Source: CAYLPJ01 sp964385465 (GTDB lineage Bacteria; Planctomycetota; Phycisphaerae; SM23-33). From it: 64,000 nt of DNA. The notes under the pieces were generated by a model. The model was not told where the DNA came from. It saw nothing but the letters and a program-made list of their open reading frames with translations, and ran no database searches. The translations under genes were made by a program, and so were the position numbers. Position 1 is the first letter of the stretch. Every line of letters starts with the position of its first letter. Of the stretch, positions 55,688-63,819 are shown piece by piece. Location: contig CAYLPJ010000010.1 in NCBI GenBank assembly GCA_964385465.1, positions 60,108-124,107 of the forward strand, written 5' to 3'.

Positions 55688-56916
55688 GGGGTCTCCAGCG
55701 CGTCGAACAGCTCCAACTGGGCTGAATCGGGCGTGTCGGGCTCCAACTGCTGGAGGCGGAGCAACTCCCCGGGGGTGTATAGATTATCGCGCAGCGCATC
55801 CTTGCTGGCGGGATCCACCGGACCGACCAGAGTCTGCCCCTCGTGTGATGTCACTGCCAGGATGCTCTTGGAAGGGATGTCTTCGTGGTCCAGCAGATCG
55901 GGGCTGTGAGACGTCACAACCACCTGGGTGGTGTCAACCGCCTCGAGGATCGCGCTGGCCAAAGCATGGGCCGCCGCGGGGTGTAGAGCGACCTCCGGTT
56001 CCTCGATGCCGATCAGCGGGACGGGACCGCAAGCCTCCAACCGCGCCTGGAAAAGCGCCAGCAGAATGCCGAAGGCCCGCAGCGTGCCGTCCGACATGCT
56101 GGCCGCGAGGAACTCCCAGCGTCGGTCGTCGGGCTCGACGCGTTGCAGGAACTCGATGGTCTCCTTGGGTCCCAGCGTCTTGACCTTCACGCCGGTGATC
56201 TCGGGCGCTACGCATGCGAGGTAGGCTCCAACGCGAGCGAGGACCTCCGGGTTCGCCCCTGCCATGCGGCGAAGGATGGTCGTTGCGTTGCTGCCGTCCC
56301 GGGCAAGTATCCTGGCCGCGTCCGGATCCTGCAGGTCGCGGAGCCGGGCGGGGCTGAGATTGTAGAAGCCCATCCCCGTGAGCCCTTCGAACAACGGTCG
56401 GAACTCCGGCAGCCCGGACACAAGTCCGAGGAACAGCCGGTCCTGCTCGATGGCCACAGGAAGGTCCCGGGATGCTCCAACGAGCTTGCCCCCCTCAACG
56501 CGATACATCGCGGACTCCCCCCCCTCGGTCTCTCCGTGCCAGAGGCAGCATTCTTCCCGCTGAACGAGAAAGCCGCCGCCCCGTGAAGAGCCCACGCGGA
56601 AGGCGAAGTCGGCACGTCCTCTTGGGGGCATCGCCATCTTCAGGCGCACCCCGAAGCTTCTCGGTTTGGTGCGGGCGCGGCGGCGCACTTCGTTGATCCC
56701 CCCTCGCTCCCGTAAGGCATGCTCCAGGCTGTTCCGCAGCGAATCTCCCACGAAACGGATCGAGTCCAGCACGTTGCTCTTGCCCGCGCCGTTGGGACCG
56801 ACCAGGGCCGTGAACGGCTCCAACTCCACGTCGCATGTCGCGATGCTCTTGTAGTTCTGGAGCATCAGCCGCCGGAGAAAGGGGGCTTTCGGTTGGTCGT
56901 TGGCCGCGTCCGTCAT
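55684..56916 (-). CDS. AAA/ABC-type ATPase, partner of DUF4276 (OLD-like)
   Basis: This 410-residue protein starts at ATG 56916, about seven bases after GAGGA. It has the opening LRRLMLQNYKSIATCDVEL and Walker A GPNGAGKSN (residues 40-48) of SMC/OLD-like ATPases. An ABC-type signature is in SMSDGTLRAFG, Walker B in PLIGIEEPEVALHP (about 300-313) and a switch His in VTSHSPDLLDHED. No nuclease domain is fused; the TOPRIM-like part is the next gene, overlapping by ATGA. Such AAA_15/AAA_21 ATPases sense phage or DNA ends in OLD, Gabija and PARIS systems. The ~180-residue insert between Walker A and the signature may be the coiled-coil or sensor region. Confidence 0.87.
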   Translation of the reverse strand: MTDAANDQPKAPFLRRLMLQNYKSIATCDVELEPFTALVGPNGAGKSNVLDSIRFVGDSLRNSLEHALRERGGINEVRRRARTKPRSFGVRLKMAMPPRGRADFAFRVGSSRGGGFLVQREECCLWHGETEGGESAMYRVEGGKLVGASRDLPVAIEQDRLFLGLVSGLPEFRPLFEGLTGMGFYNLSPARLRDLQDPDAARILARDGSNATTILRRMAGANPEVLARVGAYLACVAPEITGVKVKTLGPKETIEFLQRVEPDDRRWEFLAASMSDGTLRAFGILLALFQARLEACGPVPLIGIEEPEVALHPAAAHALASAILEAVDTTQVVVTSHSPDLLDHEDIPSKSILAVTSHEGQTLVGPVDPASKDALRDNLYTPGELLRLQQLEPDTPDSAQLELFDALETP

Positions 56917-56979
56917 GCTTGGTCCTCGGATGACACGTCCATTATCCGCCAGCCGACCCGGGCTTCAAGGGCAGGCCGG

Positions 56980-58029
56980 CTAACGGGGCTGAGCCTCGGG
57001 GACGGCCGGACCCTCGCCACCCCGCAGGTCGATCCGTTCCAGCAGCTTCTGCGATGGGGCGGCGTGGCGGAGGATGGTCGCCAGGCGGCCGGAGGTGACC
57101 AGGTAGGTGTAGTGGTCGAAGGGGGTCAGCAGGTCGATGCGTGCGATCCGGCCGGCGTCGTAGAGCAGCTCGGCACGAGCTTCCAGGTCCTCGTTTCGGC
57201 CGATGACCATGGCCCCGCCTCCGGGCGGGGCGTCGGCTCGCGTGAACCGCCAGCCATCGCGGGCGAGGAAGTCCAGCACCCCGAGCGCCCGCGCGACGGC
57301 GGGGCGATCCTGCCCCGGCCCCAGCGGTTCGCGCAGGCGAGCAGGCAACGAGGGGATGCCCTCCGGCACCGGCCGGGCGTCCGAGGCCGAGATGCGCTGC
57401 CACGCCCACCACCCGCCGACGCCGACCGCCGCGCCCAGCAGGCACGCCAGCAGGCAGGGCCCCAGCAGCTTCCGCGCGCGGCCGCCGCGCGTCTCCGCCG
57501 GTGGGGGGGCGAACCAGTAGGCGGGCGGCTCGACCTGGCGCTCGCGACCGATCAGCCGCCGGGCGGCGACGTCGCGGACGAAGCGATCCAGTTCGGCCTC
57601 GAAGCGGTCCAGCGTGGCCGGCGCCTGCTCGACCAACGCCGCCGCCAGCGACCAGTCGAGGCGGAAGTGGTGCCCGTAGCGGAAGGAGTTGCGGAATTCG
57701 AGGTACTCGGCCAAGCCGTCGCGAAGCTCCGGCGACAGGACGGGCGGGCGGTCGCCGAAGATCTCGCCCATCCGCCGCAGCAGTTGCTGGTGACGGCCCT
57801 GACCGGTGGGGCGGTCGTCGTCGACGCGGCGGGCAAAGGCGTCCAGGACGTTCTCCACGCCGTTGTAGAAGGACTGCAACATCGCCGCGGCCGCCAGCTT
57901 GGCGACCTCGTCGCCCGCCCCTTCGCCCACGGTCCGTCGCAGCCCGGCCGTGTCATCGATCAGCCGCCGCAGGAGCGTCAGCTCCAACTGCACCTCCTCG
58001 ATCAACTCGGGCCACGGGGTGTCGGTCAT
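56980..58029 (-). CDS. HepT-like (HEPN-type) domain fused to a membrane anchor and C-terminal domain
   Basis: This 349-residue protein has three parts. Residues 1-160 resemble HepT-like RNase toxins: FYNGVENVLDAFARRVDDD (54-72), then RPTGQGRHQQLLRRM and EFRNSFRYGHHFRLDW (111-126), where R113 and H120 fit the HEPN RX4-6H catalytic motif. A Pro-rich linker and a single membrane segment (KLLGPCLLACLLGAAVGVG, about 187-210) follow, then a ~130-residue C-terminal domain (LDFLARDGWRFTRADAPPGG, ARAELLYDAGRIARIDLL) I do not recognise. There is no MntA partner next to it. The start has only a distant GGGAG. It precedes the AAA/DUF4276 pair by 63 bases on the same strand. A membrane-tethered RNase is the suggested reading. 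Confidence 0.65.
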   Translation of the reverse strand: MTDTPWPELIEEVQLELTLLRRLIDDTAGLRRTVGEGAGDEVAKLAAAAMLQSFYNGVENVLDAFARRVDDDRPTGQGRHQQLLRRMGEIFGDRPPVLSPELRDGLAEYLEFRNSFRYGHHFRLDWSLAAALVEQAPATLDRFEAELDRFVRDVAARRLIGRERQVEPPAYWFAPPPAETRGGRARKLLGPCLLACLLGAAVGVGGWWAWQRISASDARPVPEGIPSLPARLREPLGPGQDRPAVARALGVLDFLARDGWRFTRADAPPGGGAMVIGRNEDLEARAELLYDAGRIARIDLLTPFDHYTYLVTSGRLATILRHAAPSQKLLERIDLRGGEGPAVPEAQPR

Positions 58030-58084
58030 GGGGTCAACGCGCTCCCGTTTCTTTCGTCATCTCCTCGATATCGGATTCCGCAAC

Positions 58085-59962
58085 TCAGCGTCTCGTCTTC
58101 CCGGGCCATTCGAGGACGGCTCCGGTATCGGCGCTGGTGGCGTGGGCGGCGAATCGGCCGAGGGCGCCGTGGGTGATCGGTGCCGGGCGCGGCTCGTAGG
58201 TCTGCCGGCGGCGGGCGAACTCGGCCTTGCTTACCTTCGCGTGCAGCTTGCCGGCGGGGATGTCGATTTCGATGGTATCGCCGTCCTCCAGCCGCCCGAT
58301 GGCCCCACCGGCGGCGGCCTCGGGGGAGATGTGCCCGATGCACGCCCCGGCCGTGCCGCCGGAGAACCGCCCGTCCGTGATCAGCGCGCACTGGTCGCCG
58401 AGGCCCATGCCCTTGATGTAGCTGGTCGGCGCGAGCATCTCCTGCATACCCGGCCCGCCGCGGGGGCCCTCGTTGCGGATGACCACCACGTCCCCGGGCT
58501 TGACCTTCCCGCCGAGGATGCCCTCGCAGGCGGCCTCCTGGCTCTCGAAGATCACCGCCGGACCGCTGTGGCGGTACATCTTCGGGTCCACACCCGCCAG
58601 CTTCACCACCGAGCCCTTCTCGGCGATGTTCCCGTAGAGCACCGCCAGCCCGCCCTTCTCGGTGAACGCACGCTCGATCGGCCGGATCACGTCCTCGGCG
58701 TCGAAGGTGCGGTCGGCGTTCTTCGTCGGCAGCTTGCGGGGCTTCTCCCCGCCGAGCATCGCCCGGACCTCATCGACGCTCCGCCCGGTGGCCTTCCAGC
58801 CGTCGCGGTACATCCGCCTGGCGGCCGGGCAGATGTCCGGGCTTCGCAGGGACCACTTCTCGATGTTCTCCATGAGCGTCTCGCCGGTGACGGACATGCA
58901 GTCGGTCTTGACCAGCTTGTTGTTGTCCCACCAGAGCTGGCTGAGGATGGTGGTGATGCCTCCGGCGCGGTGGCAGTCCTGGATGTGGTAGATCCTGCCC
59001 TCGGGCGTCTGGGAGGGGGCGATGCGGCAGATGTTCGGCGTCCGCTTGCTGACCCGCTCGATGTCCTTCAGCGTGAACTTCACCCCGGCCTCGTTGGCGA
59101 TCGCCAGCAGGTGCAGCACCGTGTTCGTCGAGCCGCCCATGGCCATGTCCAGCGTGAAGGCGTTCTCGAAGGCCTTCTTGCTCATGACCCGCCGCGGCAG
59201 CAGGGGGTAGGTCTTCTTGCAGCCGCCGTCGGTCCATTCCTTGGCCATGGCGACGATGCGTTTCGCAGCCGTCTTCCAGATGTCCATCCGCCGCGGCGTG
59301 GTCGCCAGGCATGTGCCGTTGCCCGGCAGGGCCATGCCGATCGCCTCGCAGAGGCAGTTCATGCTGTTGGCGGTGAACATCCCGCTGCACGAGCCGCAGG
59401 TGGGGCAGGTGTTGTTCTCGTACTGGCGGACCTTCCGGCGGCTCATCGCGCCGGTTCGCTGCTGCGCGACGGCGTAGAACTGGTCGATCAGGTCGACGTC
59501 CTTGTCGGCGACCCGGCCGGCCTCCATGGGCCCGCCGGAGCAGAAGATCGTCGGCACGTTGACCCTCGCCGCGGCCATGAGCATCCCGGGGACGATCTTG
59601 TCGCAGTTTGGGATGCAGATCATGGCGTCGAACTGGTGGGCCTCCATCATGCTCTCGACGGCATCGGCGATGATCTCGCGGCTGGGCAGGGAGTACTTCA
59701 TCCCCGTGTGCCCCATGGCCACGCCGTCGCAGACGGCAATGGAGTGGAACAGGAACGGCGTGCCCCCGGCGGCCCGGACCTGGCGCTTGACGTATTGCCC
59801 GACGGCATCGAGGTGGACGTGCCCGGCGACGACGTCGCTGTGGCTGTTGACCACCGCGATGAACGGGCGGCGAATGTCCGCGTCGGTCAGGCCGGTGGCC
59901 TTCATCAGGCTGCGGTGGGGGGCCCGCTCGTCGCCGGCCTTGACGTGGTCGCTTCGCATCAT
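58085..59962 (-). CDS. ilvD: Dihydroxy-acid dehydratase
   Basis: This enzyme of about 625 residues dehydrates dihydroxy-acids to 2-keto acids in valine, leucine and isoleucine synthesis using an Fe-S cluster. The start at 59962 forms an ATGA overlap with the preceding small gene; ATG 59959 is also possible, and the open frame running back to 60817 is spurious. Cluster-ligand regions are visible: PNCDKIVPGML (Cys near 119) and NTCPTCGSCSGMFTANSMNC (about 185-204), plus TLDMAMGGSTNTVLHLLAIA and the C-terminal ALITDGRFSGGTAGACIGH. The [2Fe-2S]- or [4Fe-4S]-binding type is not decided here. Co-expression with a DUF1330-like protein is unusual; no other ilv gene is adjacent. Confidence 0.95.
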   Translation of the reverse strand: MMRSDHVKAGDERAPHRSLMKATGLTDADIRRPFIAVVNSHSDVVAGHVHLDAVGQYVKRQVRAAGGTPFLFHSIAVCDGVAMGHTGMKYSLPSREIIADAVESMMEAHQFDAMICIPNCDKIVPGMLMAAARVNVPTIFCSGGPMEAGRVADKDVDLIDQFYAVAQQRTGAMSRRKVRQYENNTCPTCGSCSGMFTANSMNCLCEAIGMALPGNGTCLATTPRRMDIWKTAAKRIVAMAKEWTDGGCKKTYPLLPRRVMSKKAFENAFTLDMAMGGSTNTVLHLLAIANEAGVKFTLKDIERVSKRTPNICRIAPSQTPEGRIYHIQDCHRAGGITTILSQLWWDNNKLVKTDCMSVTGETLMENIEKWSLRSPDICPAARRMYRDGWKATGRSVDEVRAMLGGEKPRKLPTKNADRTFDAEDVIRPIERAFTEKGGLAVLYGNIAEKGSVVKLAGVDPKMYRHSGPAVIFESQEAACEGILGGKVKPGDVVVIRNEGPRGGPGMQEMLAPTSYIKGMGLGDQCALITDGRFSGGTAGACIGHISPEAAAGGAIGRLEDGDTIEIDIPAGKLHAKVSKAEFARRRQTYEPRPAPITHGALGRFAAHATSADTGAVLEWPGKTRR

Positions 59963-60345
59963 GGCTTGCTGCTCCCTTCGGTCGCGGCGTCGTCCGGCCC
60001 GGGCGGCTCGCTGCCGCCGTTGGCAAGGTACTCCGCCGCGTGGTTCATGGTCTCGAAATCCTCGATCACCGTCAGCACGTAGTGCTGGGTCGAGCGGTCC
60101 CGGAGGGGGCGGATCTCCTGGAAGTCCGCATCGTGGCTGAGCTTCCGAAGCGCCGACAGGCTCGGGTAGGCGATCAGCCCGCAGTACTCCTGCGTGCAGT
60201 CGCCCATGTACACCTTCCGCGTCAGCCCGTACAGGACGATCCGCGCGCCGTGACGCTCCAGGATCGGCTGCACCCGCCGAAGATACTCCGCGTACATCCC
60301 CGACCGCCCGGGCACGATGTCGAACAGGTTCAAAACGAAGATCAC
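59959..60345 (-). CDS. Small DUF1330-like protein coupled to ilvD
   Basis: This 128-residue protein starts at GTG 60345, about seven bases after AGGAG. The sequence VLNLFDIVPGRSGMYAEYLRRVQPILERHGARIVLYG has the shape of dimeric ferredoxin-like (ABM/DUF1330) domains: strand, helix, strand with a G-x-Y middle. DADFQEIRPLRDRSTQHYVLTVIEDF is the second half. The last ~20 residues are a disordered, acidic tail. It is cytoplasmic, with no signal. The stop overlaps the ilvD start (ATGA), so the two are translationally coupled. It could be an oxygenase-like or accessory protein; no known accessory of IlvD looks like this, so the role is open. Confidence 0.7.
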   Translation of the reverse strand: MIFVLNLFDIVPGRSGMYAEYLRRVQPILERHGARIVLYGLTRKVYMGDCTQEYCGLIAYPSLSALRKLSHDADFQEIRPLRDRSTQHYVLTVIEDFETMNHAAEYLANGGSEPPGPDDAATEGSSKP

Positions 60346-60438
60346 ACCGACTCTCCTGGCGGGGCTCGACGATCAGGCCCCCGGCCGCGGGAGAGCAAGC
60401 CGCTGGTCTCCCGCCGCCCCGGCGGCCGATAAAAACAG

Positions 60439-60467
60439 AAGGTAGCCTCTGCGAAAGCCCTTGACAA
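60439..60467 (-). promoter_or_regulatory. Candidate promoter of the DUF1330-ilvD operon
   Basis: On the minus strand TTGTCA (60462-60467), a 17-base spacer and TACCTT (60439-60444) precede the GTG start by about 95 bases. The -35 box overlaps a plus-strand TTGACA (60461-60466) facing the lipoprotein gene, but that one has a poor -10 at the right distance. Confidence 0.5.
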
Positions 60468-60560
60468 GCCCGCGGTTTTCCGGGAGTGTACATCCTTCCC
60501 GCAGGCGGGATGTTACGCACCGTCGCGCGGGAGTAGCGCCCCGGTGGCAGGGAGGTCACG

Positions 60561-61052
60561 ATGCGGACGCACAGAGCGCTGTTCTGGACGCTGACGGCGT
60601 GCCTGGCCGCGGGATGCGGGCAGCAGGCGTCGTCCGGTCCGTCGGCCCGTGGGTCCCGGTCGGCCGGGCCCGCGCCGGAGCTGGTGGCCGCCGGCCGCCC
60701 GCCCATCGCGGACCTGCCCGTTCCGCTGGGCTTTTCCCTCAACGAGGGCAAGAGCCGGAACTTCTCCGCCGCCGGCGCACGATACGTCGACCACGTGCTG
60801 ACCGGCTCGGCGGACAAGTTCGCCGTCGGGCGCTTCTACAAGCGCCAGATGCCGATCAACCGCTGGACGCTCGTGACCGACATGTTCGTCCAAGGCAACA
60901 TCATGCTCGATTTCGAGAAGGACACCGAGCGCTGCCGGATCACCATCACCGACGGCAGCTTCGGATCGACAGCCATCAAAATGGCGGTCTGGACCAGCGG
61001 GCGCATCCAGCCGCCTTCAGGACCGCGTAGCAGAAGACCAACCAGCCGATGA
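60561..61052 (+). CDS. Small lipoprotein of unknown function
   Basis: This 163-residue protein starts at ATG 60561, five bases after GGGAGG. Its signal ends LAAGC, so the product should be lipid-anchored. After a Ser/Gly/Pro-rich linker, residues ~55-140 form a compact alpha/beta domain: IADLPVPLGFSLNEGKSRNF, YVDHVLTGSADKFAVGRFYKR, WTLVTDMFVQGNIMLDFEKDTERC and ITITDGSFGSTAIKMAVW. I do not recognise it by name; this layout appears in small envelope lipoproteins of unknown role in Planctomycetes. It overlaps the next gene by ATGA, so both are translated together and probably work together at the inner membrane. Confidence 0.72.
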   Translation: MRTHRALFWTLTACLAAGCGQQASSGPSARGSRSAGPAPELVAAGRPPIADLPVPLGFSLNEGKSRNFSAAGARYVDHVLTGSADKFAVGRFYKRQMPINRWTLVTDMFVQGNIMLDFEKDTERCRITITDGSFGSTAIKMAVWTSGRIQPPSGPRSRRPTSR

Positions 61053-61750
61053 AATCCACACGCCGTCACGAACTCCAGGAAAACGCCCTCGCGATCGAGT
61101 TGTCCAAGGTCGTCGAGTTCCTCAAGAAGCGCGCCAACCACATCGCCACCGGCGTGCTGGTCGTCGCGCTGCTGATCTTCGCCTACGTCTTCATCCAGCG
61201 CCGGGCCCGCGGTGCCGAGATGAGGCTCCAGAGGCAGTGGGACCGCGCCCTCAACGCCGAGATGGCCCCCGAGGAGCGCATCGGCCTGCTGACGACGCTC
61301 GCCGAGCAGGAGGACGACGAACGCATCGCCGCCCTCGCCGGCGTCGAGCTGGGATACGAATACTCCCGCCAGGCCCTCGTCGCACCCAACGCCGGCCAGA
61401 AGGCGGCCCTGCGGCAGAAGGCAGGCCAGTGGTTCCTCGTGACCACCGGAAAGTTCCAGGATCAGGATATCGCCGTCGCCAAGGCCCTGCTGGGCCTGGC
61501 GCGGCTGCGAGCGTCGGCCGGGAACCTCAAGCAGGCCGTCGAGGACTACAGGAAGATCCAGGCCCTGGAAGGCGCGCGACACACCCCGGCGGCGCAACTG
61601 GCGGCCGTGGCGCTCCAGGAGCTCAAGCAGTGGCAGCAGCAGGGCCCGGTGCGCCTGGCGACTACAATGCCCTCGACGTCGCCGGCGACGCAGCCGGGAA
61701 CCCGGCCGGCGGCGGCGACCGCGCCGGCGACCGCGCCGGCGGGCCCCTGA
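61049..61750 (+). CDS. Membrane-anchored TPR-like protein (YfgM-like)
   Basis: This 233-residue protein starts in the stop of the lipoprotein gene. It has a short basic N-terminus (LSKVVEFLKKRANH), one membrane helix (ATGVLVVALLIFAYVFI, about 33-49), then a helical repeat domain with TPR-like pairs (RWDRALNAEMA-type, LLTTLAEQEDDERIAALAGVEL, AKALLGLARLRASAGNLKQA, VEDYRKIQALEGARHTPAAQ) and an Ala/Thr/Pro-rich tail after residue 205. The single-helix anchor plus periplasmic TPR resembles YfgM/ancillary SecYEG proteins, but identity is not certain. A role in envelope protein assembly is a guess from layout. Confidence 0.72.
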   Translation: MKSTRRHELQENALAIELSKVVEFLKKRANHIATGVLVVALLIFAYVFIQRRARGAEMRLQRQWDRALNAEMAPEERIGLLTTLAEQEDDERIAALAGVELGYEYSRQALVAPNAGQKAALRQKAGQWFLVTTGKFQDQDIAVAKALLGLARLRASAGNLKQAVEDYRKIQALEGARHTPAAQLAAVALQELKQWQQQGPVRLATTMPSTSPATQPGTRPAAATAPATAPAGP

Positions 61751-61864
61751 GTTCCCGGCCGGGAATCGCGACAACGCAACGGATGGAACGCCGCGGCGGG
61801 GCCGGTCCCGCCGCGAATCGCATGGACACGAACGAACGAACCGAACCGTAGAGGAGGCGCTCGG

Positions 61865-62494
61865 ATGGCCGACCTGTCAGCGTTGGCGGACGCTTTGATC
61901 AAGGGAGACCGCGACACGGTCTCGAAACTCACCCAGCAAGCCGTGGACGAAGGCGTCCCGCCGCAGGACATCCTCGAGCAGGGGCTGATCGCCGGCATGA
62001 ACGTCATCGGGACCCGTTTCAAGAACAACGAGGTCTACGTGCCCGAGGTGCTCATCGCCGCCCGCGCCATGAAGTCGGGCATGAGCATCCTCGAGCCCAA
62101 GCTTGCCGAGGCCGGCGTCCAGCCGGTGGGCAAGGTGGTCATCGGCACGGTCAAGGGCGACCTGCACGACATCGGCAAGAACCTCGTCTCGATGATGCTC
62201 ACCGGCGGCGGGATGGAGGTCATCGACTGCGGCACCGACGTGCCTCCCGAGAAGTTCGTCGAGGCCTGCAAGTCCAGCGGGGCACAGATCGTCGCCATGA
62301 GCGCCCTGCTGACCACCACCATGCCGCAGATGTCCTCGGTCATCGAGGCCCTCAACGCCGCCGGCGTCGACGTCAAGACCATGGTCGGCGGCGCGCCGGT
62401 CACCCAGAGCTTCGCCGACGAGATCGGCGCCGACGGCTACGCCCCCGATGCCGCCAGCGCCGTCGATACCGCCCGCGAGCTCGCCAAGGACTGA
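61865..62494 (+). CDS. Corrinoid (cobalamin)-binding protein of methyltransferase systems
   Basis: This 209-residue protein starts at ATG 61865 after GAGGAGG. Residues 1-85 form the helical cap domain (LADALIKGDRDTVSKL, PQDILEQGLIAGMNVIGTRF, YVPEVLIAARAMKSGM), and 88-209 the B12-binding Rossmann domain. The motif D99-L-H101-D-I-G104, with the cobalt-ligand His, is intact, as are MSALLTTTMPQM and VGGAPVT. The family includes MtaC/MtbC/MttC-type corrinoid proteins that carry methyl groups between a substrate-specific methyltransferase and a tetrahydrofolate or CoM acceptor. No MtbB-, MttB- or MtaA-like gene is in the window, so the substrate cannot be read. Confidence 0.93.
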   Translation: MADLSALADALIKGDRDTVSKLTQQAVDEGVPPQDILEQGLIAGMNVIGTRFKNNEVYVPEVLIAARAMKSGMSILEPKLAEAGVQPVGKVVIGTVKGDLHDIGKNLVSMMLTGGGMEVIDCGTDVPPEKFVEACKSSGAQIVAMSALLTTTMPQMSSVIEALNAAGVDVKTMVGGAPVTQSFADEIGADGYAPDAASAVDTARELAKD

Positions 62495-62527
62495 GCACCC
62501 GCGACCGCGATACCCTCGAGGCATTGC

Positions 62528-62603
62528 TCAGCGGCGTCGCTTGCGATGCGCCTCCCGCCGGGCCCGCCGCCCGACGCGACCCGCACGCAAGCGACGCCGC
62601 TGA
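62528..62603. repeat. Perfect 18-bp inverted repeat with 40-base loop
   Basis: TCAGCGGCGTCGCTTGCG (62528-62545) and its exact reverse complement (62586-62603) are separated by 40 bases. It follows the corrinoid gene by 34 bases and precedes the rluA-type gene by 60. It could be a terminator-like long hairpin, a remnant of a small mobile element, or a processing signal. No target-site duplication is obvious. Confidence 0.8.
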
Positions 62604-62663
62604 ACGCGCGCGGCCGACGCGCCCGCCCCGGACGGGCCCCGCCGCCGGCGCCCACGCCAGGCC

Positions 62664-63782
62664 ATGACCGACGCCCCGGAACAAGCCGACACCCCGCCGA
62701 ACGGCGGCGCCGACGAGACCGAAACGCCCGTCGAGGCCGAGGAGGACGGGCTGCGGCACGTGCGGATCAACATCCGCCGGGCGCTGCCCGACCGCCGGCT
62801 GGACAAGTACCTCTCCGGGCGGCTCGGCAAGGACGTCTCCCGCACCGCCCTCCAGAGCTACATCCGCGAGGGCAACGTCACCGTCAACGGGCGCGTCGTC
62901 AAGCCCAGCTACACCATCCGCACCGGCGACGACATCGACCTGATGCTCCCGGTCGTCAAGCCCCGGCAGATACCCCCCGAGCCGATCCCGCTGGACATCG
63001 TCTACGAAGACGACGACGTCCTGGCCATCAACAAGCAGGCCGACCTGATCATCCACCCCGCTCGCGGCAACTGGACGGGCACGCTCGTCAACGGCCTGGC
63101 GCACTACTTCCAGCAGAACTGGCGGGACATCGGCGAGCTGCCCACCAGGGACGAGGTCTTCCGCCCGGGGATCGTCCACCGCCTCGACCGCGACACCACC
63201 GGCATCCTCCTGGTCGCCAAGACCGAGCTGGCCCTCTGGCGGCTCGGGCGGCAGTTCGAGCTGCGCAAGATCGAGAAGACCTACTCCGCCATCGTCCACG
63301 GCACGGTGGACCGCGACGAGGACGTCATCGACGCGCCGATCGGCAAGCATGCGAAGATCCGCGAGAAGTACGCCGTCCACCGCCGCACGGGCCGGCCCTT
63401 CCCGGCCACCACCAAGGAGGCCGTCACCGGCTACCGGGTGCGGCAGCGGCTGAGCAACGTCGGGTCCAGCCGGGCGAGATTCTCGGTCATGGAGCTGTAC
63501 CCCAAGACCGGGCGGACGCACCAGCTCCGCGTGCACATGAGCTTCATCGGGCACCCGATCGTCGGCGACCGGATGTACGGCGGCGGGCCCGTCTACCGCA
63601 GCCAGCTCGCCGGGCGCAGCGACGTCGCCGAAGGCCCGCTGATCACCCGCCAGGCCCTGCACGCCCACCGCATCCGCTTCTGGCATCCCCGCAGCAACGA
63701 GCGGATGGAGCTCGAGGCCCCCTGGCCGAATGACTTCACAAACACGCTAAACGAGTTGCAGCGCCTCGCCGAACCGGTATAA
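62664..63782 (+). CDS. RluA-family pseudouridine synthase
   Basis: This 372-residue protein starts at ATG 62664 and has an acidic leader of ~28 residues before an S4 RNA-binding domain (DRRLDKYLSGRLGKDVSR to GDDIDLMLPV, about 46-95). The catalytic RluA domain follows, with IVYEDDDVLAINKQADLIIHP, the catalytic Asp in VHRLDRDTTGILLVAK (about 172-187), KIEKTYSAIVHG and GRTHQLRVHMSFIGHPIVGD. Members isomerise specific uridines in 23S rRNA (RluD/RluC types) or tRNA (RluA). Which site is used cannot be decided. Near the stop the gene is followed by a tRNA-Val gene after 37 bases. Confidence 0.92.
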   Translation: MTDAPEQADTPPNGGADETETPVEAEEDGLRHVRINIRRALPDRRLDKYLSGRLGKDVSRTALQSYIREGNVTVNGRVVKPSYTIRTGDDIDLMLPVVKPRQIPPEPIPLDIVYEDDDVLAINKQADLIIHPARGNWTGTLVNGLAHYFQQNWRDIGELPTRDEVFRPGIVHRLDRDTTGILLVAKTELALWRLGRQFELRKIEKTYSAIVHGTVDRDEDVIDAPIGKHAKIREKYAVHRRTGRPFPATTKEAVTGYRVRQRLSNVGSSRARFSVMELYPKTGRTHQLRVHMSFIGHPIVGDRMYGGGPVYRSQLAGRSDVAEGPLITRQALHAHRIRFWHPRSNERMELEAPWPNDFTNTLNELQRLAEPV

Positions 63783-63819
63783 TGCCTTTACCGCCGCCCT
63801 TGCCGGGGCCGGCGGATTC

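Noticed and set aside
59963..60817. N-terminal extension of ilvD in the same open frame, about 285 codons
   Set aside because: The ATG at 59962 forms an ATGA overlap with the small upstream gene and matches the normal IlvD N-terminus; the extension has no IlvD similarity.
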